64,000 bases of DNA from Herbaspirillum huttiense. GTDB lineage: Bacteria; Pseudomonadota; Gammaproteobacteria; Burkholderiales; Burkholderiaceae_D. Both the position numbers and the translations under genes were made by a program. Positions 1 to 8,225 of the stretch are shown one piece after another. The notes under the pieces are model-generated. The model did no database searches. It saw only the letters and a program-made list of their open reading frames with translations, and was not told the DNA's origin. The stretch is from assembly GCF_004367745.1 (NCBI RefSeq), contig NZ_CP037993.1:3720001-3784000 (forward strand), in the 5' to 3' direction. Numbering within the stretch: position 1 is the first letter of the stretch; every line of letters begins with the position of its first letter.

Positions 1-1006
1 CAAAGTCCGGTGCGGCAGCCGCCACGGGCGCTGCGCCTTCACCTGCGGAGGCAGCAGGTGCAGTCGATGCAGCAGGTGCGACCGGACGCGGCGCAATCGC
101 CACGGCCACCGCCAGCAGCAAGGCCACACCGGCGATGGGATAGCCCACCGACACCTTGCCCTTGTGCCGCAAATTGAAGAAGTGACGAATCAGCACACCG
201 GCCGCCATGATCGCCGCCAGCACCAGCCAGCTATGGGCATGCGTGTAGGTCATCGCATAGTGGTTGCTGATCATGATGAAGAGAATGGGCAGCGTGAAGT
301 AGTTGTTGTGCACGCTGCGCTGCTTGCCCTTGCGGCCGTGGATGGGGTCGGGTGAACGGCCGGCCTTCATCGCCTCCACCAGCTTGCGCTGGCCGGGGAT
401 GATGACCATGAGCACGTTGCCCACCATGATGGTGCCGATCATCGCGCCCACGTGGATATACGCCGCGCGGCCCGACAGCAGGTGTGTGAGCAGATAGGCC
501 ACCGCCACGATGAAGACGAACATCACCAGCCCCAGCAGCCCTTCGCGCTTGCCCAGCGGCGACTTGCACAGCAGGTCGTAGACGATCCAGCCCAGCACCA
601 GGGTAGCGATGCCCACACCGACGGCTTCCGGCCCGGTGAGGTTGGCCACCGACTTGTCGACCATCATGGCCGAGGCATTGAAGTAATACACGATGAAGAG
701 CATGGCCACACCGGTGATCCAGGTGGCATAGGCTTCCCACTTGAACCAGTGGAGTTCTTCCGGCAGCTCGGCCGGCGCGACCAGATACTTTTGCGGATTG
801 TAGAAACCGCCGCCGTGCACGGCCCACAGCTCGCCGGAGACGCCCTTCTTCTCCAGGTCGCTGCCTGGTTTGGGCGGGCGGATGGAGTTGTCGAGCCAGA
901 CGAAATAGAACGAGGCACCGATCCAGGCGATGCCCGTGATCAGGTGCAGCCAGCGGACCAGCAGGTTGGCCCAGTCGATGCCATATGAAACCAGGAGTGC
1001 TTCCAT
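1..1006 (-). CDS. puuD: Urate hydroxylase PuuD, N-terminal membrane part (cut by window edge)
   Basis: Integral membrane urate oxidase that converts urate to 5-hydroxyisourate and passes electrons to a C-terminal cytochrome c domain. The 335 residues visible start MEALLVSYGIDWANLL and contain about eight hydrophobic segments, a His-containing first helix (LVRWLHLITGIAWIG) and the HNNYFTLPILF segment typical of this family. An Ala/Pro-rich linker begins at the window edge, so the expected CXXCH haem domain lies outside. The ATG at 1006 is preceded by GGGGAAG. It is divergent from the LysR gene at 1512. Identification rests on family resemblance and purine context; the gene is incomplete here. 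Confidence 0.88.
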   Translation of the reverse strand, partial: MEALLVSYGIDWANLLVRWLHLITGIAWIGASFYFVWLDNSIRPPKPGSDLEKKGVSGELWAVHGGGFYNPQKYLVAPAELPEELHWFKWEAYATWITGVAMLFIVYYFNASAMMVDKSVANLTGPEAVGVGIATLVLGWIVYDLLCKSPLGKREGLLGLVMFVFIVAVAYLLTHLLSGRAAYIHVGAMIGTIMVGNVLMVIIPGQRKLVEAMKAGRSPDPIHGRKGKQRSVHNNYFTLPILFIMISNHYAMTYTHAHSWLVLAAIMAAGVLIRHFFNLRHKGKVSVGYPIAGVALLLAVAVAIAPRPVAPAASTAPAASAGEGAAPVAAAAPDF

Positions 1007-1511
1007 GTCTTCCCCACGCAGGATTGCTGTCCGCCACCGCGACCTACTCCGGACAGGCGAGGCATTGCCTCAGGAATGGGCCGCCATGGAAATCTTCCCC
1101 CCGCCCTGCGTGTACCAAGGCTGCAACTGGATGAGTGGAGTGAAGGCTTCCCGCGCGCCGGGAAGCGCAGGCACCGTGCTGGTGCCGTGGCTGGTCTCCC
1201 GTCGTGCTGCCGCTACGACCCGATGGCTTGTGCCATCTGTTTTATGGCCGCCCTGCTGGTGCGGGACGGTTGCACGAACGATAAACGCCGGGACTACGCA
1301 AAACATGGTCATCAACGTATATTTGACATACGAATGACGATATACAAAAATGCCCCCTGGATGTGGGACGCTTGCGCTCGCATCACGCCAGGCCGCCGCC
1401 CGAGCCGGCCCGGCACACGACAACGATAATGCGCCTGCCCTGATGCAGCCGCCCCAGAGTGAACGAAAAACCGTCACCTGCCCCGCACCACAAGACCCCG
1501 GAGACATTCCC
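1007..1511. other. Divergent intergenic region between puuD and LysR gene
   Basis: 505 bp without a credible gene. Most of it (1010-1260) is featureless GC-rich sequence. The AT-rich stretch 1310-1350 holds an interrupted palindrome described separately, which is where a LysR-type regulator would be expected to act on both promoters. No confident -35/-10 pair is visible. Confidence 0.6.
1316..1332. promoter_or_regulatory. Candidate LysR-type operator (CGTAT-N7-ATACG)
   Basis: A perfect 5-bp inverted repeat with a 7-bp spacer lies in the puuD/LysR divergent region. It sits in the only AT-rich patch and includes a T-N11-A style arrangement typical of LysR-type regulator boxes. The assignment to the adjacent regulator is inference. 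Confidence 0.35.
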
Positions 1512-2456
1512 ATGTCCAGGCTGCCTGACCATCTCGACATCCACCTCATCCGCATCCTCTATCTCCTGCTCTGCGAGAAGAACGTATCGCGGGTCGCCCT
1601 GAAACTGAACCAGCCGCAACCCTCGATTTCGGCCTCGCTGCGCAAGCTGCGCGAACTGACCGGCGACCCGCTGCTGGTGCGCGGCGCGCGCGGCATGGTG
1701 CCGACCCAGCATGGCGAGAGCCTCTTGAAACCCGCCAAGCGCATCCTCGACGAAACCGAGCGCCTGTTCGTGCCCAAGACTGCTTTCGTACCGCAGGAGG
1801 AAGAGCGCACCTTCCACATCGCCGCGCCCGACTACATGAACACGCCCTTCTTCACCGAAGTGATCGCCCGCCTGCGGCGCGAGTCGCCGCGCAGCCGCAT
1901 CGTCATCCATGCGCTGGGTCCGGATACCGATTACGTCCGCCTGCTCTCGGACGGGGAACTGGACCTGGTGATTGCCAACTGGGACGAGCCGCCTGCGCAT
2001 TTGCACCTGTCAAAGCTGTTTGACGATCCCATCGTCTGCCTGATGCGCGCTGACTGCGCCTACGCCAAGCGCACCGCGCGCGATGCCATGAGCATCGAGG
2101 ACTATCTTTCGCTGCCGCACGCCGCGCCCTCGCAGATCCTGCCCGGCTATCACGGCACCATCGATACCTTCCTCGAAAAGCAGAACCTGCATCGCAATGT
2201 GGTGGTGGAATCGGCGCACTTCCGCATGCTGCCCTACATGGTGGCGCAGACCGACCTGGTGCTGACGGCCGGCCAGCAGTTCGCCAGCTTCTACGAAAAA
2301 CTCCTGGGCCTGAAAAGCTATACGGTACCCATCAAGTTCCCGCCGCTGCGTTTTTACCAGCTGTGGCACGAGCGGGTGCACCAGGCCACCGAGCACAAAT
2401 GGCTGCGCGCCCAGGTCAGTGCGGCGGCCAAGATGATGGCGCAGGGCCGCGCCTGA
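1512..2456 (+). CDS. LysR-family transcriptional regulator, probably of purine catabolism
   Basis: 314-residue LTTR. An N-terminal winged HTH occupies about residues 12-70 (VSRVALKLNQPQPSISASLR is the helix-turn-helix). The periplasmic-binding-like effector domain follows, starting near EERTFHIAAPDYM, a form seen in the NodD/PcaQ-like subgroup. The ATG at 1512 was preferred because the HTH begins only a few residues later and GGAG stands upstream; the frame is open to 1350 but that extension is not LTTR-like. It lies divergent to puuD and directly before a purine permease, so urate or xanthine is a plausible effector. That role is inferred from position only. Confidence 0.85.
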   Translation: MSRLPDHLDIHLIRILYLLLCEKNVSRVALKLNQPQPSISASLRKLRELTGDPLLVRGARGMVPTQHGESLLKPAKRILDETERLFVPKTAFVPQEEERTFHIAAPDYMNTPFFTEVIARLRRESPRSRIVIHALGPDTDYVRLLSDGELDLVIANWDEPPAHLHLSKLFDDPIVCLMRADCAYAKRTARDAMSIEDYLSLPHAAPSQILPGYHGTIDTFLEKQNLHRNVVVESAHFRMLPYMVAQTDLVLTAGQQFASFYEKLLGLKSYTVPIKFPPLRFYQLWHERVHQATEHKWLRAQVSAAAKMMAQGRA

Positions 2457-2494
2457 AGCGGTGCCGGGCCGCTCCGGCAAAGAAAACGGGCATT

Positions 2495-2531
2495 CCGGCA
2501 TATATCGGCGGCGCGCCAGCCGGTATGCCGG
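2495..2531. other. Inverted repeat downstream of LysR gene
   Basis: Arms CCGGCATA and TATGCCGG, perfect 8 bp, enclose a 21-nt GC-rich loop. There is no T-run, so it is not a canonical terminator. It could be a weak transcript-end hairpin for the LysR gene or a protein site upstream of the permease. Confidence 0.35.
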
Positions 2532-2733
2532 GGCTTATATATCGCACTCCCCGGATTGCATTAGTATCGCCAGCATCAGACCGGCATCCGCACACAAGCC
2601 CCACCAAGACGCGGAGCACGGTACTGGGCCGGAACCACCTTCAAGCGGCAAGGCACGCCACCCTCTCAGAACGATCACGGTGGCGCGGTCACATGCCAGG
2701 TTCCATCGATAAAAAATACCAGGAGACAATCCC

Positions 2734-4128
2734 ATGCAAGCCACTCGCCATCCGGTGGATGAACGCCTACCCGTATTCAAGCTCTTTGCCCTCGGCATGC
2801 AGCACGTGCTGGTGATGTATGCCGGCGCGATTGCCGTGCCGCTCATCATCGGTGGTGCGCTCAACCTGCCCAAGTCCGAGATCGCCTACCTCATCAGTGC
2901 CGACCTGTTCTGCTGCGGGCTGGTGACCATCATCCAGAGCGCCGGCCTCTGGAAATTCGGCATCCGCATGCCTGTCATGATGGGCGTGACCTTTGCCGCC
3001 GTGGGGCCGATGGTGGCCATGGCCAACAATCCGCAGCTGAACATCCTGCATATCTACGGGGCGGTGATTGCTTCGGGCGTATTCTGCATCCTCGCCTCGC
3101 CCTACATGAGCAAGCTCATGCGTTACTTTCCGCCGGTGGTCACCGGCACCGTCATCACGGTGATCGGCGTCTCGCTCATGGGCGTGGGCATCAACTGGGC
3201 CGCAGGTGGACAGCCGGTGATCGGCAAGCTGGTCGACGGGGTGTTCGTGAAGGTGCCCAATCCCGACTACGGCTCGCCGCTGTCGCTTTCGATTGCGGCG
3301 GTGGTGCTGGTCTCGATCCTGCTCATCACCAAGTACACGCGGGGGTTCATCTCCAACATATCGGTGTTGATGGGCATGGTGGTCGGTTTCGTGATTGCCT
3401 TTGCCTTGGGCAAGATCAGCTTTGACGGGCTGGATGCGGCGGACTGGTTCGCCTTCATCCAGCCCTTTCACTATGGGCTGCCGCAATTCGACATTGCCTC
3501 CATCATCAGCATGTGCCTGGTGATGATCGTGACGATGATCGAATCGACCGGCATGTTCATGGCCCTGGGCGACATCGTCGGCCGCCGCATCGACGACCGC
3601 ACGCTGGCCAGCGGCTTGCGCGTGGATGGCCTGGGCACGGTGATCGGCGGTCTCTTCAACACCTTCCCTTACACCTCCTTCTCGCAGAACGTCGGGCTGG
3701 TGGGCGTGACCGGCATTCGCAGCCGTTTCGTCTGTGTGGCGGCCGGGGTGATCCTGATTGCGTTTGGCCTGTTCCCCAAGATGGCGCACGTGGCCGCGTC
3801 GATTCCGCAATTCGTGCTGGGCGGTGCCGGCATCGTGATGTTCGGGATGGTGGCGGCGACCGGCATCAAGATCCTGTCCAAGGTCGATTTCCACGGCAAC
3901 CGCAACAATCTCTTCATCGTCGCCATCAGCATTGGCGTGGGCATGATCCCCATCGTTGCGCCGACCTTCTTCGACAAGATGCCGCATCTGCTGGGCACCA
4001 TCTTCCACAGCGGCATCCTGCTGGCCTCGGCCATGGCGGTCGGGTTGAACCTGTTCTTCAATGGCCGGGGCAGTGAAGAGGACGTGGCCCGCTATGCGGT
4101 GGCGGCGGCGCAGAGTTCGGATCACTGA
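2734..4128 (+). CDS. NCS2/NAT-family purine permease (xanthine/urate/uracil type)
   Basis: 464-residue nucleobase:cation symporter of the NAT/NCS2 family, inner membrane, with about 12-14 hydrophobic segments. The family signature QNVGLVGVTGI is present at residues 318-328. The N-terminal QHVLVMYAGAIAVPLIIG motif in TM1 carries the conserved Gln-His that contacts substrate in this family. The first ATG (2734) has AGGAGA upstream. Neighbouring urate hydroxylase and OHCU decarboxylase genes point to urate or xanthine as the substrate, but the sequence alone cannot separate xanthine, urate and uracil carriers. About 255 bp separate it from the next gene. Confidence 0.9.
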   Translation: MQATRHPVDERLPVFKLFALGMQHVLVMYAGAIAVPLIIGGALNLPKSEIAYLISADLFCCGLVTIIQSAGLWKFGIRMPVMMGVTFAAVGPMVAMANNPQLNILHIYGAVIASGVFCILASPYMSKLMRYFPPVVTGTVITVIGVSLMGVGINWAAGGQPVIGKLVDGVFVKVPNPDYGSPLSLSIAAVVLVSILLITKYTRGFISNISVLMGMVVGFVIAFALGKISFDGLDAADWFAFIQPFHYGLPQFDIASIISMCLVMIVTMIESTGMFMALGDIVGRRIDDRTLASGLRVDGLGTVIGGLFNTFPYTSFSQNVGLVGVTGIRSRFVCVAAGVILIAFGLFPKMAHVAASIPQFVLGGAGIVMFGMVAATGIKILSKVDFHGNRNNLFIVAISIGVGMIPIVAPTFFDKMPHLLGTIFHSGILLASAMAVGLNLFFNGRGSEEDVARYAVAAAQSSDH

Positions 4129-4383
4129 AGCGGGTGCGGTGAGATATGCCGCTGCGCATAGGGCCCAGATGAAACCGTTGATGCCATCCGGGCCAAGATG
4201 TTTTAAAGTCTCATCTGCGCTGCAGTCCGCACCGGGCGGGCTTTGGCGCAGACCGTGAGACGACAGCCGCAGACAACAATCGGTGCCGACAATCCTGATT
4301 TTCATGAGGGATGTCGGCGTCGGCTTTGCGGCATCACCCATGAACACAGCGAGGGAGCCGGCGGCGAGCCGACCGGCCAGCAC

Positions 4384-6147
4384 ATGACGACGACACTGGA
4401 ACACCTGAACGCAGCCGAGACTTCGGCCTTCATCGCCGCCCTGCACGGCATTTACGAGCACTCTCCCTGGATTCCCGAGCGGGCGGCGCTGCAGCGTCCC
4501 TTCCGCAATCTCACCGCCTTCAAGCTGGCCTTGCACAAGGTCGTGACCGACGCCAGCCGCGCCGAGCAACTGGGCCTGATCCGCGCCCACCCCGAACTGG
4601 CTGGCCGCGCCGCGATTGCCGGCGAGCTGACAGCCGAGTCCACGGGTGAGCAGGCCAAGGCTGGATTGAACCTGTGCAGCCCGGAAGAATTTGCCCGGCT
4701 GCAACAGCTCAATGCCGACTACAACGCGAAGTTCGGTTTTCCCTTCATCCTGGCGGTGAAGGGTCCTACTGGTGCGGGCCTGACGCGCCAGCAGATCATC
4801 GCCACGTTTGCGCGCCGCCTGCGCAACCAGCCGGAAGATGAATTGCGTGAAGCGTTGCGCCAGATCGGCCGCATTGCCGAGATGCGCATCAATGACCTGC
4901 TGGGCTATCGTCCGGCGATGGGGGCGACGGTAATGCAGTGGGCAGAAGAAATTGGTGCCCTATCGGAAGACGAAGGCGCGCTCACCTGTACATATCTCAC
5001 CGAGACGCACCAGCGTACTGCCCAGCAGATTGCGCAGTGGATGCGCGAGGCGGGCATGCATGTGCATATCGATGCGGTGGGCAACGTGGTGGGGCGTTAT
5101 CTTTCCACGGATCCGCAGGCCAGGACCTTGCTCACCGGTTCGCACTACGACACGGTGCGCAATGGCGGCAAGTACGATGGGCGCGAGGGCATCTTGCTGC
5201 CCATTGCGGTGGTGAAGCATTTGCATGAACGTGGCGAGACTTTGCCTTTCCATTTCGAGGTGATTGGATTTTCGGAAGAAGAAGGAGTGCGTTTCAAGAG
5301 CACCTTCCTGGGCAGCAATGCGGTGACCGGCCATTTCGACATGAAGCTGCTGGACCTGCAGGACAAGGATGGCATCAGCATGCGCGAGGTGATCACCCAG
5401 GCGGGCCATGATGTGGCGGCCATCCCGCAGATTGCGCGTGATCCGGCCGACATCCTGGGCTATGTGGAGGTACACATCGAGCAGGGACCGGTATTGCTCA
5501 ATCGTGATTTGCCGGTGGGCATTGTCACTTCGATTGCGGGCAGTTCGCGCTATCTGGTGGAGTTGAAGGGAGTGGCCAGCCATGCCGGCACCACGCCGAT
5601 GGACATGCGCAAGGATGCGGCGGCGGCGGCGGCCGAGATCATCCTTTATGTGGAGCAGCGTTGTTCGCAGGACCAGCATGCGGCGCTGGTGGGCACGGTG
5701 GGGCAATTGCAGGTACCGCGCGGGTCGACGAACGTGATTCCGGGTGCGTGCCAGTTGTCGCTGGACATACGTGCGGCGGTGGATGAGGTGCGTATGGCGG
5801 CGGTGAAGGACATCCTGAGCAAGATCGAGGAGATCTGTGGCCGGCGCAGCATTGATTTCAAGCTGGAGGAGACCTTGAGCGCAGCGGCTGCGCCGTGTGC
5901 GCCGTGGCTGATGGATCAGTTGCGTGCCGCGACGGAGCGTGCCGGCGTGACGCCGTTTGAGCTGGCGTCGGGGGCTGGGCATGATGCGATGGCGATAGCC
6001 AAGCTGACGGATGTCTGCATGTTGTTTACGCGATGTGGCAATGGAGGCATCAGCCACAATCCGCTGGAGACGATGACGGCGGATGATGCGGAGGTATCGG
6101 GGCAGATTTTGCTGGATTTCCTGCGCAGTTTTAAGGCGAAGCGTTAA
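4384..6147 (+). CDS. Bifunctional OHCU decarboxylase / allantoate amidohydrolase
   Basis: 587-residue fusion. Residues about 10-165 form a UraD domain: decarboxylation of 2-oxo-4-hydroxy-4-carboxy-5-ureidoimidazoline to S-allantoin, with the catalytic His in HPELAGR (His69). Residues about 175-587 are an M20-family amidase of the AllC type: metal ligands in GSHYDTVRNGGKYDG (His254, Asp256), EEEGVRF (Glu298-300) and HIEQGP (His364). AllC releases ammonia and CO2 from allantoate. The start at 4384 immediately precedes the UraD domain; the frame is open upstream to 4243 but is not protein-like. The two activities are not consecutive, since allantoinase acts between them. An N-carbamoyl-amino-acid hydrolase specificity for the second half is possible but less likely here. 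Confidence 0.9.
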   Translation: MTTTLEHLNAAETSAFIAALHGIYEHSPWIPERAALQRPFRNLTAFKLALHKVVTDASRAEQLGLIRAHPELAGRAAIAGELTAESTGEQAKAGLNLCSPEEFARLQQLNADYNAKFGFPFILAVKGPTGAGLTRQQIIATFARRLRNQPEDELREALRQIGRIAEMRINDLLGYRPAMGATVMQWAEEIGALSEDEGALTCTYLTETHQRTAQQIAQWMREAGMHVHIDAVGNVVGRYLSTDPQARTLLTGSHYDTVRNGGKYDGREGILLPIAVVKHLHERGETLPFHFEVIGFSEEEGVRFKSTFLGSNAVTGHFDMKLLDLQDKDGISMREVITQAGHDVAAIPQIARDPADILGYVEVHIEQGPVLLNRDLPVGIVTSIAGSSRYLVELKGVASHAGTTPMDMRKDAAAAAAEIILYVEQRCSQDQHAALVGTVGQLQVPRGSTNVIPGACQLSLDIRAAVDEVRMAAVKDILSKIEEICGRRSIDFKLEETLSAAAAPCAPWLMDQLRAATERAGVTPFELASGAGHDAMAIAKLTDVCMLFTRCGNGGISHNPLETMTADDAEVSGQILLDFLRSFKAKR

Positions 6148-6177
6148 TGATTTATATGATTTAGCGTTCTGCGCGTC

Positions 6178-6214
6178 TTCGATACGCGGCTGTGCCGCTA
6201 CTCAGTCCGAACGG
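6178..6214 (+). repeat. Short palindromic intergenic element
   Basis: Begins TTCGATACG and ends CTACTCAGTCCGAACGG, with a small GCGGC-tgt-GCCGC hairpin between. Related units occur at 17262-17299 and, as an inverted pair, at 12492-12588. All are intergenic. Confidence 0.7.
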
Positions 6215-6273
6215 GAATTTGCAGCACCGGTCCGGACGAAGCCGCAGGCGAGTACGACCGAAGCCGCAGGCGA

Positions 6274-6327
6274 GCAAGACAAGGGCGATGCCGCAGGCGA
6301 GCAAGACAAGGGCGATGCCGCAGGCGA
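6274..6327 (+). repeat. 27-bp tandem duplication
   Basis: Two exact copies of a 27-bp unit (6274-6300 and 6301-6327) ending in GCCGCAGGCGA. Further partial GCCGCAGGCGAG units lie just upstream at 6241 and 6263, so the array has grown from that 12-mer. Confidence 0.85.
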
Positions 6328-6344
6328 GCCCGAGTTGGTGTTGG

Positions 6345-6610
6345 CCCCATAGAGCCAGCCGCCGCAGCGGAGCGAAAAGTGGATCAGAAGGATAGTGGGA
6401 GCGAAGCGACTCTATCCTTCCCACTTTTCGCTTCGCTGCGGCGGGGACCCTCCGCAGGAGGGCTGGCTCTTTGGGGTCGCCTTCTTTTGCTTACTTTTCT
6501 TGGCGAGACAAGAAAAGTGAGCGGCTGCCGGGCCGCTCCCGGCGCTCCGTTCCGCCCGGAGAGGGAAAAGAATTAAGCTAGAGCGCAGGAAAGCAATCCG
6601 TGCAGACTAC
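6345..6610 (+). repeat. Long intergenic repeat, copy 1
   Basis: 6345-6563 appears identical to 17413-17631 (219 bp, compared by eye); the next 47 bp differ at a handful of positions. It contains a large imperfect palindrome: one arm from 6351 (AGAGCCAGCC, GCCGCAGCGGAGCGAAAAGTGG) and the other ending GGCTGGCTCT near 6470. A second hairpin, CTTACTTTTCTTG/CAAGAAAAGTGAG, follows. No transposase is present. Similar repeats are, to my knowledge, scattered in many proteobacterial genomes. Confidence 0.9.
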
Positions 6611-6826
6611 CCAAAACACAAAACACAAAACCAGCAAAAACAGCGAAACACCAGCATTAAGCAAACCTTAACGCAACACAAAACCAGCATTAAACGGACC
6701 TAAACCCTCCCAACAACCCCACCCGTCGCAGTCGTTAATAGGGCAAGAAAGGGACTCCCCCCTGTCACCTGCGCCGACCCGCAAGTCAAACACATCAACA
6801 AGGAAGCCAAGAAGGAGTCCAACATC

Positions 6827-8203
6827 ATGCAAGAGCAAGCAACAGGCAAGACGCTGTTGATCAGGAACGCGCGCGTCCTGGTCACGATGAACGAGGGCCG
6901 TGAAGAGATCGCCGATGGTGCGCTTTACATCCGGGGCAAGGTCATCGAGCAGGTCGGCAAGACGGAAGATCTGCCGCAAGAGGCGGACGAGGTCATTGAT
7001 GCCAGCCATCACGTGGTCATCCCGGGCCTGATCAACACGCACCACCACATGTACCAGAGCCTCACGCGCGCCATCCCCAGCGCGCAGAATGGCGAGCTGT
7101 TCAACTGGCTGACCAATCTGTATCCGATCTGGGCGGGCCTGACGCCGGAGATGATCCGGGTATCGACGTTGACGGCCATGGCCGAGTTGATCCTGTCGGG
7201 CTGTACCACCAGCAGCGACCACCTGTACATCTACCCCAACCAGACCCGCCTGGACGACAGCCTGGAGGCCGCTGCCCAGATCGGCATGCGATTCCACGGA
7301 GCGCGGGGTGCCATGAGCGTGGGCCAGTCCAAGGGTGGATTGCCCCCGGACCGCGTGGTGGAAGAAGAGCCTGCCATCCTGAAGGACACGCAACGCCTCA
7401 TCGAGACGTATCACGACAGCCAGCGCCACGCCATGCAGCGCATCGTGGTCGCGCCCTGCTCTCCTTTCTCGGTCTCGCGTGACCTGATGCGCGAGGCCGC
7501 CGACCTGGCGCGTCACTATGGCGTATCGCTGCACACGCACCTGGCCGAGAACGTCAACGACATCGCCTACAGCCGCGAGAAATTCAACATGACGCCGGCG
7601 GAATATGCCGAAGACTGCGGCTGGGTCGGCCACGACGTCTGGCACGCCCACTGCGTGCAGCTGGACGAGCATGGCATCGACCTGTTTGCCCGCACGGGAA
7701 CGGGCGTGGCGCACTGTCCCTGTTCCAACATGCGGCTGGCTTCCGGCATTGCGCCCATCCGCAAGATGCTGGACGCGGGCGTACCGGTCGGCCTGGGCGT
7801 GGATGGGAGTGCCTCCAATGACAGCGCCCACATGCTGGGCGAAGTCCGCCAGGCCATGCTGCTGCAGCGGGTCGGCTTCGGCCCCGACGCCATGACCGCG
7901 CGCCAGGCGCTGGAAGTGGCCACCCTGGGCGGTGCCAAGGTATTGAATCGCGACGACATCGGCGCGCTCAAGCCCGGCATGTCGGCCGACGTCGTGATGT
8001 TCGACACGCGCCAGATCGCCTTTGCCGGCGCACTGCATGATCCGGTGGCCGCACTCGTTTTCTGCACCCCGGCCAACGTGAACACCAGCATCATCAACGG
8101 CCGCGTGATCGTGCGCGAGGGACAGCTCACCACCATTGACCTGGGGGCGGTGCTGGAGCGGCACAATCATCTCGCGTACCAGTTGGCCGAAGCGGCGCGC
8201 TGA
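6827..8203 (+). CDS. 8-oxoguanine deaminase (amidohydrolase superfamily)
   Basis: 458-residue TIM-barrel metal-dependent deaminase predicted to convert 8-oxoguanine to urate and ammonia. Metal ligands are visible as His72/His74 in NTHHHMYQSLTRAIP, His236/238 (LHTHLAEN), His273/275 (HAHCVQLDE) and Asp326 (GVDGSASND). The HHHMYQSLTR context and length match the 8-oxoguanine deaminase/hydroxyatrazine hydrolase branch rather than GuaD. The ATG at 6827 has AAGGAG 9 bp upstream. Its product would feed PuuD, and the chemoreceptor gene follows after 22 bp. An alternative is a related triazine or pterin deaminase, but the purine context makes 8-oxoguanine the better guess. Confidence 0.82.
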   Translation: MQEQATGKTLLIRNARVLVTMNEGREEIADGALYIRGKVIEQVGKTEDLPQEADEVIDASHHVVIPGLINTHHHMYQSLTRAIPSAQNGELFNWLTNLYPIWAGLTPEMIRVSTLTAMAELILSGCTTSSDHLYIYPNQTRLDDSLEAAAQIGMRFHGARGAMSVGQSKGGLPPDRVVEEEPAILKDTQRLIETYHDSQRHAMQRIVVAPCSPFSVSRDLMREAADLARHYGVSLHTHLAENVNDIAYSREKFNMTPAEYAEDCGWVGHDVWHAHCVQLDEHGIDLFARTGTGVAHCPCSNMRLASGIAPIRKMLDAGVPVGLGVDGSASNDSAHMLGEVRQAMLLQRVGFGPDAMTARQALEVATLGGAKVLNRDDIGALKPGMSADVVMFDTRQIAFAGALHDPVAALVFCTPANVNTSIINGRVIVREGQLTTIDLGAVLERHNHLAYQLAEAAR

Positions 8204-8225
8204 CATGGGCAAAGGGAAAAGCAGC

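Larger units (their letters stand above)
6148..6826. other. Repeat-filled intergenic region before 8-oxoguanine deaminase gene
   Basis: 679 bp without a gene. In order: a short palindromic element (6178-6214), a stretch rich in GCCGCAGGCGAG including a 27-bp tandem duplication (6274-6327), copy 1 of a 266-bp intergenic repeat (6345-6610), and an A-rich stretch to 6700. A small open frame at 6083-6352 is produced by the tandem duplication and is not believed. Confidence 0.8.

Noticed and set aside
1323..1346. Sigma-70 promoter TTGACA...TATACA upstream of the LysR gene
   Set aside because: Spacer is only 12 bp, too short for a functional pair.
2767..4704. 645-codon open frame on the minus strand opposite the permease and UraD-AllC genes
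   Set aside because: His/Asp/Gln/Arg-rich translation without motifs, typical of antisense frames in GC-rich genes; the plus-strand proteins are clear.
6241..6327. CRISPR array
   Set aside because: Units are contiguous with no unique spacers and no cas genes are present.
6083..6352. Small open frame with a repeated EQDKGDAAG peptide
   Set aside because: Created by the 27-bp tandem duplication and overlapping the end of the previous gene; no RBS.
6345..6610. Insertion sequence
   Set aside because: No transposase frame, no target-site duplication that I could identify; better described as a non-coding intergenic repeat.
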